From contig NZ_JRLB01000088.1 of assembly GCF_000764495.1 (NCBI RefSeq), positions 1 through 50,722 of the forward strand: 50,722 bases of DNA. Direction: 5' to 3'. Numbering within the stretch: the stretch's first letter is position 1; each line of letters opens with the position of its first letter. Below the pieces are notes generated by a model. That model saw only the letters and a list, made by a program, of their open reading frames with translations. It was not told where the DNA came from and searched no databases. A program made the translations under genes and the position numbers. Below are positions 49,849-50,722 of this stretch, piece by piece. Source of the stretch: Nitrincola sp. A-D6. GTDB taxonomy: Bacteria; Pseudomonadota; Gammaproteobacteria; Pseudomonadales; Balneatricaceae.

Positions 49849-50673
49849 ATGTCTAATGTAGTCGCAACAAACCTGTTCTCATTGAACGCACAGCGTAACC
49901 TGGCAAACAACTCTATGGGCATGAACACTGCAATGGAGCGTCTGTCTTCCGGTTTGCGTGTAAATAGTGCTAAAGACGATTCAGCTGGCTTGGCCATCGC
50001 AGAACGTATGAATGCACAAGTACGAGGTATGAATGTAGCAATTCGAAATGCTGCAGATGGTATCTCTTTGGCTCAAACATCAGAAGGTGCTCTGCAACAA
50101 GTATCTGATACTTTACAAAGAATGCGAGAGCTGGCCGTACAGTCTGCTAACGCGACCAATACATCAAGTGATAGAACAAACTTACAGGCAGAATTTACTC
50201 AAATGGGTGATGAAGCTTTAAGGATAGTTCAGTCTACAGAGTTTAATGGATTAGCTATTCTTGCTGGAGATGCTGGAGCTCAGGAATTCCAGGTTGGCGC
50301 TAACAATGATGCAACAAACAGAATTACTGTAACCACAAGTGATCAAGAAACTACGATTACAGCTGTTCAAGCGGGTGATATTGAAAGCCAAACTAATGCT
50401 CAAGCAGCAATCGATTTAATTGACACTGCTATAGATCTTGTTACAACAGAGAGAGCAGAGCTAGGTGCCGCTCAGAATCGATTTGAAGCAACAATCATGA
50501 ACCTTCGAAATGCTTCTGAAAACCAAGCTGCAGCAAAAAGTAGGATCATGGATGCTGATTTTGCCATGGAAACAGCAGCACTAACTAAAGCACAGGTATT
50601 GCAACAGTCAGGTATTGCGATTTTGGCTCAAGCAAACCAGGCACCACAGGCTGTATTGGGTCTGTTACGGTAA
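49849..50673 (+). CDS. fliC: Flagellin
   Basis: A short flagellin of 274 residues, close to the minimum D0-D1 size, so the exposed D2/D3 part is almost absent. N-terminal FSLNAQRNLANNSMGMNTAM and LSSGLRVNSAKDDSAGLAIA, and C-terminal SRIMDADFAMETAALTKAQV with LQQSGIAILAQANQAPQAVL, are fully conserved. RBS GAGGAG. The codon use is more AT-rich than upstream genes. A sigma-28 promoter and its own terminator make it monocistronic, as expected for the main filament protein. Confidence 0.97.
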   Translation: MSNVVATNLFSLNAQRNLANNSMGMNTAMERLSSGLRVNSAKDDSAGLAIAERMNAQVRGMNVAIRNAADGISLAQTSEGALQQVSDTLQRMRELAVQSANATNTSSDRTNLQAEFTQMGDEALRIVQSTEFNGLAILAGDAGAQEFQVGANNDATNRITVTTSDQETTITAVQAGDIESQTNAQAAIDLIDTAIDLVTTERAELGAAQNRFEATIMNLRNASENQAAAKSRIMDADFAMETAALTKAQVLQQSGIAILAQANQAPQAVLGLLR

Positions 50674-50685
50674 AATGTTCGATGC

Positions 50686-50718
50686 AAAAAAAACCTGGTT
50701 ATCCAGGGTTTTTTTTTG
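50686..50718 (+). terminator. Rho-independent terminator after fliC
   Basis: AAAAAACCTGG-TTAT-CCAGGGTTTTTT: a stem of about ten pairs with a nine-base T run, 12 bases after the stop and four bases before the window end. Confidence 0.88.
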
Positions 50719-50722
50719 CACA

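Overview
The window looks like a chromosomal segment of a motile, aerobic, lipid-using gammaproteobacterium. The basis is the Pseudomonas-type flagellar order (flgN-flgM-flgA divergent from cheV-cheR-flgB...), sigma-54 and sigma-28 flagellar promoters, Pseudomonas-like REP elements beginning GTAGGAG, a fadE/fadD/etfBA/fadBA set, and a Fur-type imelysin/di-heme operon like that of pseudomonads. The genus cannot be fixed from the sequence alone.

Layout. 1-3.5 kb: the end of an envelope operon, a YCF48-like beta-propeller plus an RND/MMPL exporter. 3.7-15.2 kb: a beta-oxidation block of acyl-CoA dehydrogenase, SCP2 protein, fadD, a DUF2889 protein, nitronate monooxygenase, enoyl-CoA hydratase/isomerase, etfB, etfA, fadB and fadA, closed by two REP units. 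15.4-25.5 kb: a diguanylate cyclase with a c-type heme motif (minus strand), a secreted thermonuclease, a small membrane protein with a Tat-exported type II sulfide:quinone oxidoreductase (minus), then a pseudo-receiver/TPR protein and a large PAS-GAF-PAS-GGDEF-EAL protein. 25.6-30.5 kb (minus): an imelysin, di-heme oxidoreductase, imelysin, DUF1513 operon behind a Fur-box promoter. 30.7-31.9 kb: a divergent di-heme peroxidase whose 3' end runs antisense into a tRNA-Arg(CCU) gene. 32-50.7 kb: flagellar genes flgN, flgM, flgA (minus), cheV, cheR, flgBCDE, a REP cluster, flgFGHIJKL, a small coiled-coil gene, flaG, fliD, fliS and fliC.

How it works together. The fad/etf genes encode activation of fatty acids, their oxidation and delivery of electrons through ETF. 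The flagellar part shows a normal hierarchy: sigma-54 promoters before flgB and flgF (rod/hook), sigma-28 promoters before flgM, flaG and fliC (late genes), with FlgM as the sigma-28 antagonist. The heme and sulfide genes suggest life where oxygen, sulfide and iron supply change.

A caution for every reader: at least seven conserved genes (fadE-like, nitronate monooxygenase, etfB, the heme diguanylate cyclase, the TPR protein, the second imelysin, the di-heme oxidoreductase) plus flgK are broken by frame changes. Nearly all can be repaired by restoring one base to a short homopolymer, always in the direction of a missing base. This points to sequencing or assembly error rather than gene decay, so the broken genes are given as single CDS spans with the break points named. 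No insertion sequence, prophage, CRISPR array or clearly undescribed multi-gene system was found. The nearest to novelty are the heme-sensing cyclase, the Tat-type II SQR pair, and REP hairpins that covary between copies.
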